This document shows positions 1 through 10,188 of a stretch of 64,000 nt of DNA, one piece after another. Position 1 is the stretch's first letter. Each line of letters starts with the position of its first letter. Made by a program: the position numbers and the translations under genes. The notes below the pieces were generated by a model that did no database searches, had not been told where the DNA came from, and saw only the letters and a list, made by a program, of their open reading frames with translations. This DNA comes from Clavulina sp. PMI_390 (Eukaryota; Basidiomycota; Agaricomycetes; Cantharellales; Hydnaceae): positions 37,675-101,674 of the forward strand of contig WIDE01000042.1 of the NCBI GenBank assembly GCA_015039315.1. Reading direction: 5' to 3'.

Positions 1-344
1 ATCCAGAGTGGCAGGGAGAGCTTTGGAAGGCTATCTAAGCTGTATCAGAGATGTCAGAAGACCATTCTCAAGAGGTGCTGCAAGATTCCAACAGCCCTGA
101 CGGCAAGTGGTGCGGTAGGCAATGAGGCAATGGTCTGTTTCATTTTGCGTGACATGGCAAATCAGACCCTGACAACAACAACCACGCTCTGCTCCCTGAG
201 TGACTACCCCACCTCCAAAACTGGGCGCAGTGGATGCTCATCATATCCTTCTATAATTGTTGTATATACACCATGTGCCTAGCTTTGTCTCATTTGGAGC
301 CAGAGCTCACTCAAGAATTGTGTTTCATTCAATGGTGATGTACT

Positions 345-975
345 GTACATGCATCTGAACCTCAAATGCCACAGTTGAGCCTCAGATGACACAAGGTATA
401 GTGCATCTGAGGGTTCTGATGCCACATCTGAATGTTCATGTGCAACATCTAAGTGTCAAATTCTAGGGCTTCTGACACACCATGATAAAAATGATGTACA
501 AAGGATTATATTGTGAAAAATATGTACTCTAAGCTACATTATTATAAGACAAAAATACATGAGTATATCTGGGCCTAATCTGAAATGCATTCTGGTCATA
601 CACAATCTTCAACCTTGCCATTAGGATCTACTCAAAAATGAGACCCAGATACACTCATGTATTTTTGTCTCATAAAAATGTAGATTAGAGTACATATTTT
701 TACAATATAATCCTTTGTACATCATTTTTATCATGGTGTGTGATGTATTTGAACATTGAGTTGCACCATTTGAGTCTCATATGGCAGGTCCTTATACATT
801 TGAGTCTCAAATGGCTACAAACTCCAACATCTGAATGTTCAGATGCTCCATGTGAGTCTCAATTGGAAAGGCCCTCATACTCTTGAATCTTCAGATGTTA
901 CTTTTGAGTCTCAAACAGGATGCCCAGTGCATGTAAATGTTGAGATGCTACATCTGAGTGTCAGATGGTGGGCTG
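345..975. repeat. Array of short imperfect palindromes around a foldback
   Basis: On both sides of the 476-740 foldback, units of about 16-20 nt recur that are nearly self-complementary, of the type CATTTGAGTCTCAAATG or CATCTGAATGTTCAGATG. I see about four on the left and nine on the right. They share a CAT(C/T)TGA(G/A) half-site. No ORF is supported here. The arrangement suggests a composite foldback element or clustered binding sites; the function is unknown. Confidence 0.6.
476..740. repeat. Foldback with about 98 bp inverted arms
   Basis: The left arm (476-574) and right arm (643-740) are near-perfect reverse complements, both starting from CACACCATGATAAAAATG and extending to ACATGAGT(A/G)TATCTGGG. 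They differ at only a few positions. The spacer is about 68 bp. A transcript would form a long hairpin, and the DNA could extrude a cruciform. No coding capacity is seen. It resembles a foldback or MITE-type element. Confidence 0.85.
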
Positions 976-1059
976 TCCTGTGGCTGAACAAGTAATGTTT
1001 GCTCAAGGAATTAAGATTCCAGACCTCATAAATTACAGAATCAGTCAGCACTGAGTAAG

Positions 1060-1640
1060 GAAATGCTATAGGCTGACTTGCCAATGTATCTCAGCTTACT
1101 GAAAATAAAGCTTTGCTTACTCAGTTTGATATTATGCTGACTTGTAGATAGATGTTTGATTAGTAGTAGATATTCAGCAGCTGACTAGGCAATGACTGAT
1201 CCTGACTAATTTACTTAGTAAGAAAGTAGTATAAAAGGACAGGTAGACTCTAGGTGGGACGACATCACATTTCATCAGAAGAGATCAGATCCAGCACAAG
1301 ATCCCCAAGACCAGAGGAAATGTATCTATCCACTGTACTCTATACTGAATAGACTCACACTTCTGTGATCCTAGCAAGCAACTAACAAAGCACAAGGGTA
1401 TAAACTCTATAGCTATATGCTGCAATACCTAAGGAACTAGTTACAGCCTCCCAGCAGGAGCATACACTGAGCAATCCTTACTATTGGCCTATACTAGATA
1501 GACAAGTACTAACTGTAGCTGATTAGCACCTAGTGATTATTTTGATTGCAGTCTTCTTATAGTTGCAGTCTGGATTTATTGATTGTTGTTGTAGGTGATT
1601 TCTAATTTAGGAGATCTCCCCCACAGTGTTCCTCTTGATT
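1060..1640 (+). mobile_element. Possible solo LTR / retrotransposon promoter remnant
   Basis: AT-rich, non-coding sequence with a clear TATAAAAGG box at 1230-1238. It is followed by a region resembling the R/U5 part of fungal Gypsy LTRs (GGTGGGACGACATCAC, then short C/A-rich stretches). I could not fix the LTR ends or a target-site duplication, and no gag/pol coding sequence is visible nearby. This rests on general resemblance only. Confidence 0.3.
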
Positions 1641-1964
1641 TACCTCTATAAACCTTTGTGGCTGATGTCTGCACTGTCACTTCTGTGTTGCTCTTGCAGG
1701 TAGCTCCTAACACTCTAATTCTTTTTCACCTCCTGTATTGAGTCTTACTTTTTGTTGATCTTACAGGCTTGTAGCTCTTCTCTATTGACATGTCTCTTCA
1801 TATTTTCTTCATTGATAACTCAAAAGTGGGAAGCTAAAAGCAGGGAAGACCTCATTAGAAGGGACACTATTCAGTCACTTGGCCAAGTGCCAGCTTAATG
1901 CAGCATGTGCCCTCAATAAATTTCAATCCTCCTAGGCAAAAAACTGATTTATTCCTAGAGCAAA

Positions 1965-2072
1965 ACCTTTATTTCCCAGAGCATACCTGCGTTTCCCAGA
2001 CCATCCCTTTATTTCCCACAGCGTATCACCTGCATTTCCCAGAGCTGATGGAGATGCATGCTATGGGGACAT
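1965..2072 (+). repeat. Imperfect tandem TTTCCCAGA repeat
   Basis: About four copies of a roughly 22-25 bp unit containing TTTCCC(A)CAGA/AGAGC lie in a row. The last unit and its right flank (AGCGTATCACCTGCATTTCC onward) recur at 3473-3525 as AGCATATCACCTGCATTTCC onward. The two sites are therefore copies of one dispersed repeat. Confidence 0.6.
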
Positions 2073-3472
2073 CAGGTTCAGGTATTATTACTGAAATCTG
2101 GGGCAGAAAATTGCCTAATGCAGGCAATGAAGCCCCAAACGCCTGTTCCCATTACCCCACTCCGAACACTCCACCACCATTTCACCCAAACGCTCCATGA
2201 CTGGTGAAATAGGTAACACTGCCACCCTACAGCACTTGCGATTGATCAATCTATCCTATAGTTATGTTGTCTAACATCCTGTCTCTGCTGCCGTATTGTA
2301 CTTATCCTAACCACTGCATGTCTTCCGCATTTTATTCAAGCCATACCATTGTTCTAAGATATATCAACTCCTCAATTATTCCACTATATTGTGGCTTTCA
2401 TCATTATCCAGCAACCTATCCTTGCACTCCGGTCTCTCATATAACGACTCTGATCGCCTCCCTTGCTGTGATACGATCCATATATCCTCATGTACTTCAA
2501 AAATTCCGTTATTGAGCCGATTTCCTCTACTGAATGAACTAATAGACTCTTCTTGCCACCAATGCCTTGATTGTATCTCCACCACTGAGACAGCATGGAT
2601 GAGCCTGAATGAGTCCAAACCACATCGGGTATTACCTGTCACCATACCTACAGCCCAGGCACGAATATTCCTGGACCCAATTGTGAGAATACATCCCAAC
2701 TTGAGCCCTGTAGCACCCCTCCAATCAACAAAACCCGCCTACACTAAATGATTTCTGAGAGATAGAAGGCTTTTCTGTGCCCTCTTGGAGTTTACTCCAC
2801 AGGGTCTGCTATAATCCAGCCCCGTGTGTACAACCTCAAAAAAATTCAAGTCCTCAGCTTGCTCAACACAATCAGCGCCTCCTGCAAAAGTACACTCTTG
2901 CATGGAAAAGGAATTTTGAAACTTCCAGTACATGCTGTCCCATTATCCCTGGCCAGTGCTCTTGGTGAAGGCTCTCAGATGCTGCATCTGACAGTATGCA
3001 CAGCAGTAGAATAGACTGATGATCTGACGCCCTCTGTCATCCTTGCAATTGCGCCCGCTCTGTCACACCTGGTTTATCTGAATCACATAATTATCCAAGC
3101 TACCAAAGGAAAGGCTACTGCATGCTATTGAATCCCACCCCCCAAAGGGTCGAACTCTTGTACTATATACCATTTGATGCGGAAAAATCAGGAGAGTTCA
3201 ATGGTACTAATTGTTTCTCCTGGGGCTCAACGGTTCTTTCGTAATTCGCAATTTACTAGTCGCCTTTTTACCATCTTGCACAGGCAGACGCCTTCAGATG
3301 CATATTCTGCTTAATCAGACATAAAAACACCTGGCACACCTTTTATTAGTGGCACAATATATCATGTCATGAGATAAGACAGTAACCTGGATCTATAATC
3401 TAACAAGGCAATCAATCAGGCTGTAGGCTCAAATGTCAAGTTTCCAACCACAGTATTACCTACATTCACCTG

Positions 3473-3525
3473 AGCATATCACCTGCATTTCCCAGAGCTA
3501 GGGAAAACAAATGCTATATCGACAT
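3473..3525 (+). repeat. Second copy of the 2020-2072 repeat
   Basis: Shares TATCACCTGCATTTCCCAGA and the following ATGCTAT..GACAT with 2020-2072 in the same orientation, with a few substitutions. Confidence 0.6.
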
Positions 3526-3969
3526 GCTGCATAGTATCTGATGTGGAAGAATTAAGAGAACTCAATAGGGATGTTCAGAGGAGCATAAAATAGTTGTTGA
3601 AGTGCCCATCAAATGGTGGCTATTGAGTTGCCGATGCTCCTTGCCTTTTTTCCACTGTAGACCCCCCATGGTGAGCGCAAGCTGAGGTCACCGCCTATAA
3701 TCAATCCTTGTAGCATATTTTTAATATTTCTAATCGCTTGCGTCCTCATGCGGTAGGACAGGGGGAATCTGGATGATATAATATGCATCTATTACATTTA
3801 TCCAGGCATGTGGATCGACCAAAAGCGTTGCGTGAGTACTCTCATCGCATCGCCGGTGTGTTAAGTCACCTCCACGCCAGCAAGAATAATTTTCCTAATC
3901 TGTCCACATTAAATCAGCCGATTAAGCGCTGACCCCAGATTAATACATTCTAAGCGGTGGAACATCATG

Positions 3970-4035
3970 CAATAAATGGGGAATCGGTATCGGGTCGAAA
4001 TCAGAATCGGATTGGAATCGAATCGGAATCGATTT
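3970..4035. repeat. GAATCG-rich degenerate hexamer repeat
   Basis: A run of GGAATCG / AGAATCGG / GAATCGAATCGG units gives a short low-complexity tract. Such tracts can lie next to transposon ends, but no matching partner is visible in this window. Confidence 0.5.
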
Positions 4036-4428
4036 CCTGCGGCAGTGATTCGGGCCATTGAACTAAATTGACAACGAGCACCTCCTGTAGAATGACATGG
4101 GTCCGGAAACGAAGGCAATCAGAGTCCACTGACTCTTCTGTCCTGTTCTGATCTGACTAGAGATAGCTGCATTGGCCTGATACACAGATAAGGTCCGGGG
4201 CCAAGCTTTGCGTCTCTCCAGCGAGCTCCAACCTCATGAGGGTCGTTATAGATCCCGGTGATGCGGTTGCAACGGCAAAAAAACCGATGCATATGGCTCT
4301 CCAAGCTGCTCAAGTACTGCAGCTGGTAAACGATTGCCAAATGTCCATAATGTCGACCCGCACATCAGAAAAATTCGGCCGGTTTCTTAGCCTGGTTGAC
4401 GCGTTTTCGTGTCTGAAACGGGTACCCT

Positions 4429-4515
4429 TTGTTTGGAATGAATGGATCCGTTTGAAGTTCGGCCCGTTTGGCCGTTTAAACAGGCCAAACGGTCCAAACG
4501 GGCCAAACAAAGGGT
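4429..4515. repeat. Palindrome of CCGTTTGG units centred on GTTTAAAC
   Basis: CCCTTTGTTTGG at the left end and CCAAACAAAGGG at the right end are inverted copies. Between them GGCCCGTTTGGCC and GGCCAAACGG...CCAAACGGGCC mirror each other around GTTTAAAC. This gives a self-complementary stretch of about 85 bp with no coding content, probably a small foldback element. Confidence 0.7.
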
Positions 4516-4849
4516 CCGAGGGTATTTTTTGATGCATATGTTATGTTTTACTTATTCGATTAAATTTGTGGAGAGATGTATTATGGGACTATTAAAGTTG
4601 AAGGTGGTATAGATAAGAAGATAAAGAATGTAAAAGGACGAGGTTATGGAAATGGTTCTCTGGCCGGCAGAGACAAGAGAAGCGATCCGCCCTAGAGCCA
4701 GCCATATATATAAACCTAAGCCTCGGGAAGAGCTTCGAAGGCAATGCCCTGTGGGCCTTCGCGATCAGGCTCGGAAGGCTCTAAATTGTGACGAGTGTAC
4801 ACTGGCAGGAAACTGTCGACTGTCAGTTGGGCCGGGACTGGGAATAAGT

Positions 4850-5098
4850 ACTCGGATTGGTCAGTCCCACTATGGATCGGAACCTGGCGGATTACTCGCC
4901 AAAATAAACACCTCAAATCTGGAGGTAATAGTGCCAGAATACTGGTGAGAAAATCGCCAGTTTCTCAGAAATATTTCCGCCAGTTTTTGGTGAGTAATCC
5001 GCCAATAACCTGGCGAAAAACTGGCCAGAAAAACATGCCAGAAAAACATGCCAGAAAAACATAACTTTCGCCAGGCAAATCTGGCGGATTTTTCACCA
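4850..5098. mobile_element. Small TGGCGGATT inverted-repeat element, copy 1
   Basis: It begins near GGATCGGAACCTGGCGGATT and ends near AATCTGGCGGATTTTTCACC, with many short mirrored TGGCGRNNN/NNNYCGCCA units between. A 13 bp unit (CATGCCAGAAAAA) is repeated in tandem near 5034-5062. The terminal sequence at 4870-4888 matches, in inverted orientation, the right end of the copy at 6515-6672. Exact ends and target duplication were not determined. Confidence 0.55.
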
Positions 5099-5099
5099 T

Positions 5100-6500
5100 A
5101 TTCATGCCTAAAATTTGGTTTGCTCCTTTTGTGTATTTTCCTCCATTATCGGGCGTATGTTTCCATAAACAATTATGAGTAAATTTATCTACTATAAGTG
5201 AAGTACATGTACGCGAATAAGGAATGAGCATAACGAGAATGACTTGAGGCCAGGGCAAACGGCGCCACAGCCTAGAAATTAAACACCGTGCCCAAGGCTG
5301 CAAATAGACGGGGAAAGATTATACAGTTGGACGATGTGCATAACGGAAGGTAAAAAAGAACTTGACTTTAGTGAGCGAGCGCGGGCAGGTTGAATGGTGA
5401 AAACATACCTCAATGGATTGCTCTCCTAGTGTGAATAAGACTCGTTTGAGTAGCGGCAAGCAAAGAGTATGGCATCACTAGCCTTAATCATCAGCGGCGG
5501 CCATTGCTCAGGTATAGCCCGCTCTCCAGTTCCGTTTCAGCCGCCATGGTTGCAGCAGGTGGAAACGAAACGGAAGGAGTGAGTGGGTGTCCAGCACCGA
5601 GAAGTTGTGTCGAAAGGATGTGGGGTAGAGCAAGCCAAAGGAGAGGCTAAGTGGATGGAGGGAGTAAGGGAGGTAACGGCAAGGCGGGTACTTATGCGTT
5701 GGGGCGGAAGAATCTATGACAAACAATCAGAAACATTGGCATTATGGAGGCACTATCCGTCTTACTTTTTCCTCTTTTTATTTCTTCTTGAGGCTGTGGG
5801 GCACGTCAAACTAAGCACGGAGACTCTTGTGGCTCAGCTTTGAGCAAAAACTTATTGTTGCTTCCAATGACAGGCATCTGACGTTAAGGTCAAACTTAGT
5901 GAAGTAGCAACATTCTCTTATCACATAATCTATTAAGGTTTTTGGAAAATTTTAGAGAAGCGCCTTCTATCCGTCAGACGTATGCTACATACACTCAAGC
6001 CACTGAATGGAATAGCAATTTCTTAAGCTCTATCATGTGAATGGGCAACGGCCTATACCCTCCAAATTTTAGATCAGTATCCCATATATTCACGGAATTC
6101 TAATCACAGCAGAGGAGCTGGCCCTCTTCTTTGTTCCGGAGGATTAGTAAAATGGTATGCACCTCGTTATCAGCTCCAAAACCTACGTCCACCAGGACTT
6201 ATCTTCTTAATCCACGAACTTCCTCAAATTACTCACTGGGTGGCAAAGCGATAGGAGAGTTTAAATTTATTAACCTGGCGTATCTGGTGCAAAGAGGCCC
6301 ATGAATGCTCGAAATTTGTGTCGACCGATAGATGCGTAAACCACATCCGAAGCGTTTTACCCCTTCATTTGTGGAAGATCGAGAGTATATTTTAGATCGG
6401 AGATCAAAACATGAATTTGGTAATGAGTATGGATCTATAGCCTCATTTTTGTGGCTGTAGTATATAGCTTCGCGCTATAGGATAGCCTTAATAAGTGTCG
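5100..6500. other. No gene seen
   Basis: Only short, mutually overlapping open frames without recognisable domains or convincing splice sites. I see no RNA gene. Composition is ordinary for intergenic sequence here. Confidence 0.5.
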
Positions 6501-6514
6501 CATCATATGTGGTT

Positions 6515-6672
6515 ATGGCGGATTTTCCGCCAGAACGTGAACTGAACGAGTGGACGAGAAAAGAACAAAATTTTGCATGCGGAAATACCGCCATTAGGTG
6601 GTGGAAATATTGTCGTTATTTTGGCATTGGCGGAAAATCCGCCAGGGTCTGATCCACAGTGGATCCTGTCTA
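6515..6672. mobile_element. Small TGGCGGATT inverted-repeat element, copy 2
   Basis: Starts TGGCGGATTTTCCGCCA and ends TGGCGGAAAATCCGCCA followed by GGGTCTGATCCACAGTGG, giving inverted ends about 130 bp apart. The right end is the inverted counterpart of 4858-4888. It lies at the 3' side of the minus-strand small gene at 6990-7448, and an open frame from that side runs straight into it. Insertion into the gene's tail is therefore possible. Confidence 0.6.
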
Positions 6673-6989
6673 GTTGGTATCTTCCGAGAAGAAGTCGTAG
6701 ACGATCATCACGAGCCAGTTTGCTGGAGAGAGCGACAGAGTAGAGAATAGCGTGGCCTTCGCAAGAATCTAGTTTAACTCTATACCAGTCAATAGATATC
6801 TCGGGTCCCTGATCCTGCGGGCGCCAGGGTCGAACTTGACCTAGAAGCATGTCAGGGTGGTTGACTTCCATAATACAGGCGTTGGCACCAATCACAGAGA
6901 CAACACGAAGAGGAAATATGAGATTGAGCATTTGAGGATGCCTGGTTTGGTATGAGCCGAAAATTTCCTTTGTCCTGACCACAAAGAAC

Positions 6990-7448
6990 TTAAATAAGCT
7001 TGGTTCGTAAAGATACAGCAAGTGAGACTAACACTTTAATCGCGCGTTTATGAGCAGCACTACGAGCACTGGGATCTGCGATATCCGCCACTACCAGAGG
7101 GACGACAAGGAGGAGGTGCCATGCATCCCGGATACCGGACTCCGTACTATCAACGTACACAACGAGCGCCTGATAGGGGCATGAGTTACATCTTATCGTG
7201 TTTGTGTCTTGAAAACTAACCTTGATGCCTGACGAGGGTGATGAATGCAAGTACTCAATGATATAGCGCTTTTCGTCTTGATAAACTTGTCGGAGAAGGT
7301 ACTCAAGGGCGGAGGCCAGTTGCTTGCTTGTCTTGCGCTGGATGAGAGGGAAGCACTGGTCCCACACCTTCTTACCCCACCCAGGAAGGTAGCGAGCCAA
7401 AGCCTGATTTGCTGAGGGATACCATCGGTCGATTGTTTGACATGACAT
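6990..7448 (-). CDS. Small unknown protein, paralogue of the 9294-9779 gene
   Basis: I do not recognise the family. Exon 1 is 7221-7448 (76 codons), followed by a 51 nt intron 7170-7220 (GTTAGT...CTATCAG), then exon 2 from 7169. The product aligns with the gene at 9294-9779. Shared features are a YLP.W motif near residue 20, a TKQLA-type helix, ..YIIEYLHSSPSS.. before the intron and QALVVYV / RSAAHKRAIK after it. The intron sits at the same place and phase in both. A second intron may start at GTCTCAC (aligned with GTATCAT in the paralogue) and lead to a third exon at about 6660-6975, whose reading frame enters the inverted-repeat element. If so, the coordinates given here are only the 5' part. 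Cytoplasmic or unknown location; no signal peptide seen. Confidence 0.5.
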   Translation of the reverse strand: MSCQTIDRWYPSANQALARYLPGWGKKVWDQCFPLIQRKTSKQLASALEYLLRQVYQDEKRYIIEYLHSSPSSGIKVSFQDTNTIRCNSCPYQALVVYVDSTESGIRDAWHLLLVVPLVVADIADPSARSAAHKRAIKVLVSLAVSLRTKLI

Positions 7449-7551
7449 GATGAGAACAGTTGAAAAGAGTGCAAATGTAATTCAGCAACGGTTGAGCGTT
7501 GGCAGTGGGGGGATCAGACGAAGGTACGGACAAGTTGATATGAAAGGGGTG

Positions 7552-7559
7552 GTTTATAA
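7552..7559 (-). promoter_or_regulatory. TATA-like box of the 6990-7448 gene
   Basis: On the minus strand the sequence reads CCTTTATAAACC about 105 nt before the ATG at 7448. The paralogue at 9779 has GGATAAAAGG at a similar distance. Confidence 0.4.
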
Positions 7560-7839
7560 AGGAGAGCGACAAAGGTTGGCATACCTGGACGGGTGGTCTC
7601 TGCGGAAACAAAGGTTGGGGAAACTCCACCCAAACAAAGTGGTCGAGAAGGCCCGAAGGGGCATTTCGTCCGCAAGGCTGGCATTGGTATGGCCTCCATA
7701 GCAGCAGCGATGAATGGCCCTTCTAAGGAGATACCCACGGGAATGGCTGACGGTGAGGATTCGACGGGAGGATCGGGGTGGGGTATATTGATGAAGGCTT
7801 TATCGTCGAGAGAGGCTGGCTCTTTGTATGGATGATGAC

Positions 7840-8658
7840 ATGATGTTCAACTTGACTTAGAGTGAGTTTCTGCGGGATCCCGATTCCAAGGACAGTGCAG
7901 GATCCAAGTAAATCTCTCCGAGCTACTAGATCGACTCCACTCCTTGAATGACCGATTTAATTTACACGCCCCAGTTTAGGCGGGGCATAGATTTCACTCA
8001 TTGTTTCTTGATCATTTATGGAGACATGTAGGTGTGACAGAACGTGCGGAACCTAAAGAAAAAGGGGACATAGTCAGCTTCCATTATCGGCGCCTAGGGC
8101 TGGTGTGATGTAGGAGATAAAATTCAAGCGGTAGAGCTATGACGTCATATCCGAAATACGAAGAATTGTCTTAATCAGGGGTCGCACTAGTTAAAATGAT
8201 CGAGCAAAAAAGCAACAGCCCAGCCCTAGTCCTCTAGTTCCATCATATGTGTAAGGTAGTCCTTTGGAACCACCTCCCCAAATCCCTTGAACACGATACC
8301 ATCCGCCTGGTCTACCTCGAGTCTGCGTAATAGAATACAAACAAAGCCTTCGGCTTTCTTCGCGGCGCCCGCCGAGAACCGAATCAATAAAGAGGTCCCA
8401 AGGACCAACAAGGGCGGTAAATCACCATCGACAAGGGTGGTAAATCATCATTGCCTCCTGTCCGGCTCTTTGTTTTGGGACACTAGTCATAAAACTTCGT
8501 AGCTAGTCTTGACGTTTGTACACTCTTTATGTTTATGTTTTACCTATACCATCTCCTCACCAACCACTCTTACCACCATCACCCCATAACCACTTATGCC
8601 TGGCCATCCATGGATGACGACGCCCTGACCTAACACTGCAGGCGATCCCTAGAATGAC
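7840..8658. other. Mostly non-coding; possible gene remnant at 8226-8411
   Basis: An open frame at 8226-8411 on minus contains AAKKAEG. The same 22 bp (GCCGCGAAGAAAGCCGAAGG plus CT) recurs on plus at about 9300-9322, with partly matching flanks (TTCTCG before it). This looks like a fragment of a duplicated, inverted sequence rather than a whole gene. Nothing else is supported. Confidence 0.3.
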
Positions 8659-8934
8659 ATGCCTATAGAAGATTTTCTCAACCCGATTACTCTCACATCT
8701 GGCCTCAGTCATGGTGCACGCGTGGAAAAGTCTCAGACCAAATATATGGCTTGGCGAGGACAGAAAAAAGAACAACGATTTGATGAAGCTACATTATGGC
8801 CCGACGTGATATTAGAGCTAGAGCTTCTACCAGAAGAAGGAGGCAACGTGGGTGAATTCGGTCTCGATGATGATGAGAGATGTTGTGGTTTGCTGGAAAG
8901 CCTCTCACTTGCCAGCGGGGACGTGAATTACTGA
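8659..8934 (+). CDS. Possible small ORF, 91 codons, unknown
   Basis: An open frame preceded by a plausible 3' splice site (ACACTGCAG at 8632-8640). It encodes an acidic, leucine/glutamate-rich tail (LELELLPEEGG, LDDDERCCGL). No family is recognised and no paralogue is in the window. It could equally be a chance frame. Reported only because nothing else explains this stretch. Confidence 0.2.
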   Translation: MPIEDFLNPITLTSGLSHGARVEKSQTKYMAWRGQKKEQRFDEATLWPDVILELELLPEEGGNVGEFGLDDDERCCGLLESLSLASGDVNY

Positions 8935-9293
8935 AAAATTGTATATATCGTGACTTCAGAGATCGTCTAGACGCATTACCCGGGTGGCTATGGACGCGAG
9001 TCTCTATATATAAACGCGATAACCACAATCCATTTTCCATTTTCCACAAGAATGCCCAGCCAACCCATCCTGTCAATCTAGCCCAACGAGAGATTGCAGC
9101 ACATATATTCGGACTTAGTGCTTAGATACTCTAGATCCGTCGAATTCTAAGGGTATTTCTTCCTTGGGCGGCATGGCTCGATTTGGTAGAGGCTAAATGC
9201 AAGAACTGGACGATCAATTAATTACGGGCCATGTCACCCAAGTGATTTGCAGAACAAAGAATCAGTATGGCGCCTATCTTGGGCCAGTTCTCG

Positions 9294-9779
9294 CTACTTG
9301 CCGCGAAGAAAGCCGAAGGCTCCGACTAGAGCCATTGACCATGATACTTGCGTTTTGACGGCTTTATGATGAGCAGCACTACGGGTGCATGGATTCGAGA
9401 TGTCTCCTACAGCCAAGGGGAATATCATACAAGGGTTCCAAGCCCGACGTCCGCCTTCGACGTCAACCGTCTTTCGATACAGTACAATAGCCTGCACAAT
9501 GAATTAGCACTGGGCGTGGTCGAGGCCAGCGAAAGATAGACCAACGTTGGGAGCTGCTGAAGTAGGGGATGATCGATATTCATCAATCTTGTACTTGGCC
9601 GCATCAGGGAATATTTGTCGTGCCATAAGGTCAACCATCTGAGCAAGCTGCTTGGTCGACCTCAGCTTGTTCAAAGGGAAGTACCGCTGTAATGGAGAGC
9701 GCCATTGCGGTAAGTAGGCACGGAGGTCGTCGTCGGCGACAGGATAGAGCGGTAACTCGTCCGAGTATACGGTGGTCAT
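9294..9779 (-). CDS. Small unknown protein, paralogue of the 6990-7448 gene
   Basis: Function unknown. Exon 1 is 9546-9779 (78 codons), the intron is 9492-9545 (54 nt, GTTGGT...GTGCAG with GCTAAT as a likely branch site), and exon 2 starts at 9491. It aligns with the 6990-7448 product: YLPQW near residue 22, STKQLAQMVDLMARQIF, EYRSSPTS before the intron, QAIVLY and RSAAHHKAVKTQ after it. Exon 2 may end at a second donor, GTATCA, near 9345; otherwise it reads to the stop at 9294. The conserved intron position and parallel losses and gains between the copies indicate a real, locally duplicated gene pair. No catalytic motif or transmembrane segment is evident. Confidence 0.55.
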
Positions 9780-9862
9780 GATGTGAGAACTTGAGGATAG
9801 TGGTTGGAGGATGTAGGCGTAAGAAAGCAGTGGAAGCGAAACGGATAAGGGGGAGGAGTGGT

Positions 9863-9871
9863 CCTTTTATC
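9863..9871 (-). promoter_or_regulatory. TATA-like box of the 9294-9779 gene
   Basis: Minus strand GGATAAAAGG lies about 85-90 nt before the ATG at 9779, matching the arrangement of the paralogue. Confidence 0.4.
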
Positions 9872-10188
9872 CTCCGCGCAACAAAGAGAGGTTTGTCTGT
9901 TTGTTCAAAAGCTACGCTGTTGGGACAAAGCTGCCAAGCACCGAACAGATGCTTTGTCTCAACAACTGGACAAAGCGCCGGGCAGCAGGCCAGATACAAG
10001 CCCTGCGCAAAAATATCAAAGAGTGAGATGTTCACGCTCAGCTGACGTTCGAAGAATAGGACCATATTAGTATATTGACAGAGACGAAACACTTCTAAGC
10101 ATACTGGAAAAGGTATGGGAATAGAAAAATTAGCCCATAGGAAGGTGGAATGGCATAGAAAGGAAACTCTATTGAATAGATAGCTCCG

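Larger units (their letters stand above)
1641..3960. other. Gene-poor AT-rich region
   Basis: The open frames here are all short, lack conserved motifs and overlap one another in several frames, so I call no gene. The stretch holds the TTTCCCAGAGC-type repeats listed separately and otherwise unremarkable AT-rich sequence. Confidence 0.6.

Noticed and set aside
1898..3014. Short open frames of 60-120 codons in the AT-rich left end
   Set aside because: They overlap in several frames, are repeat-derived in part, and show no domain or splice support.
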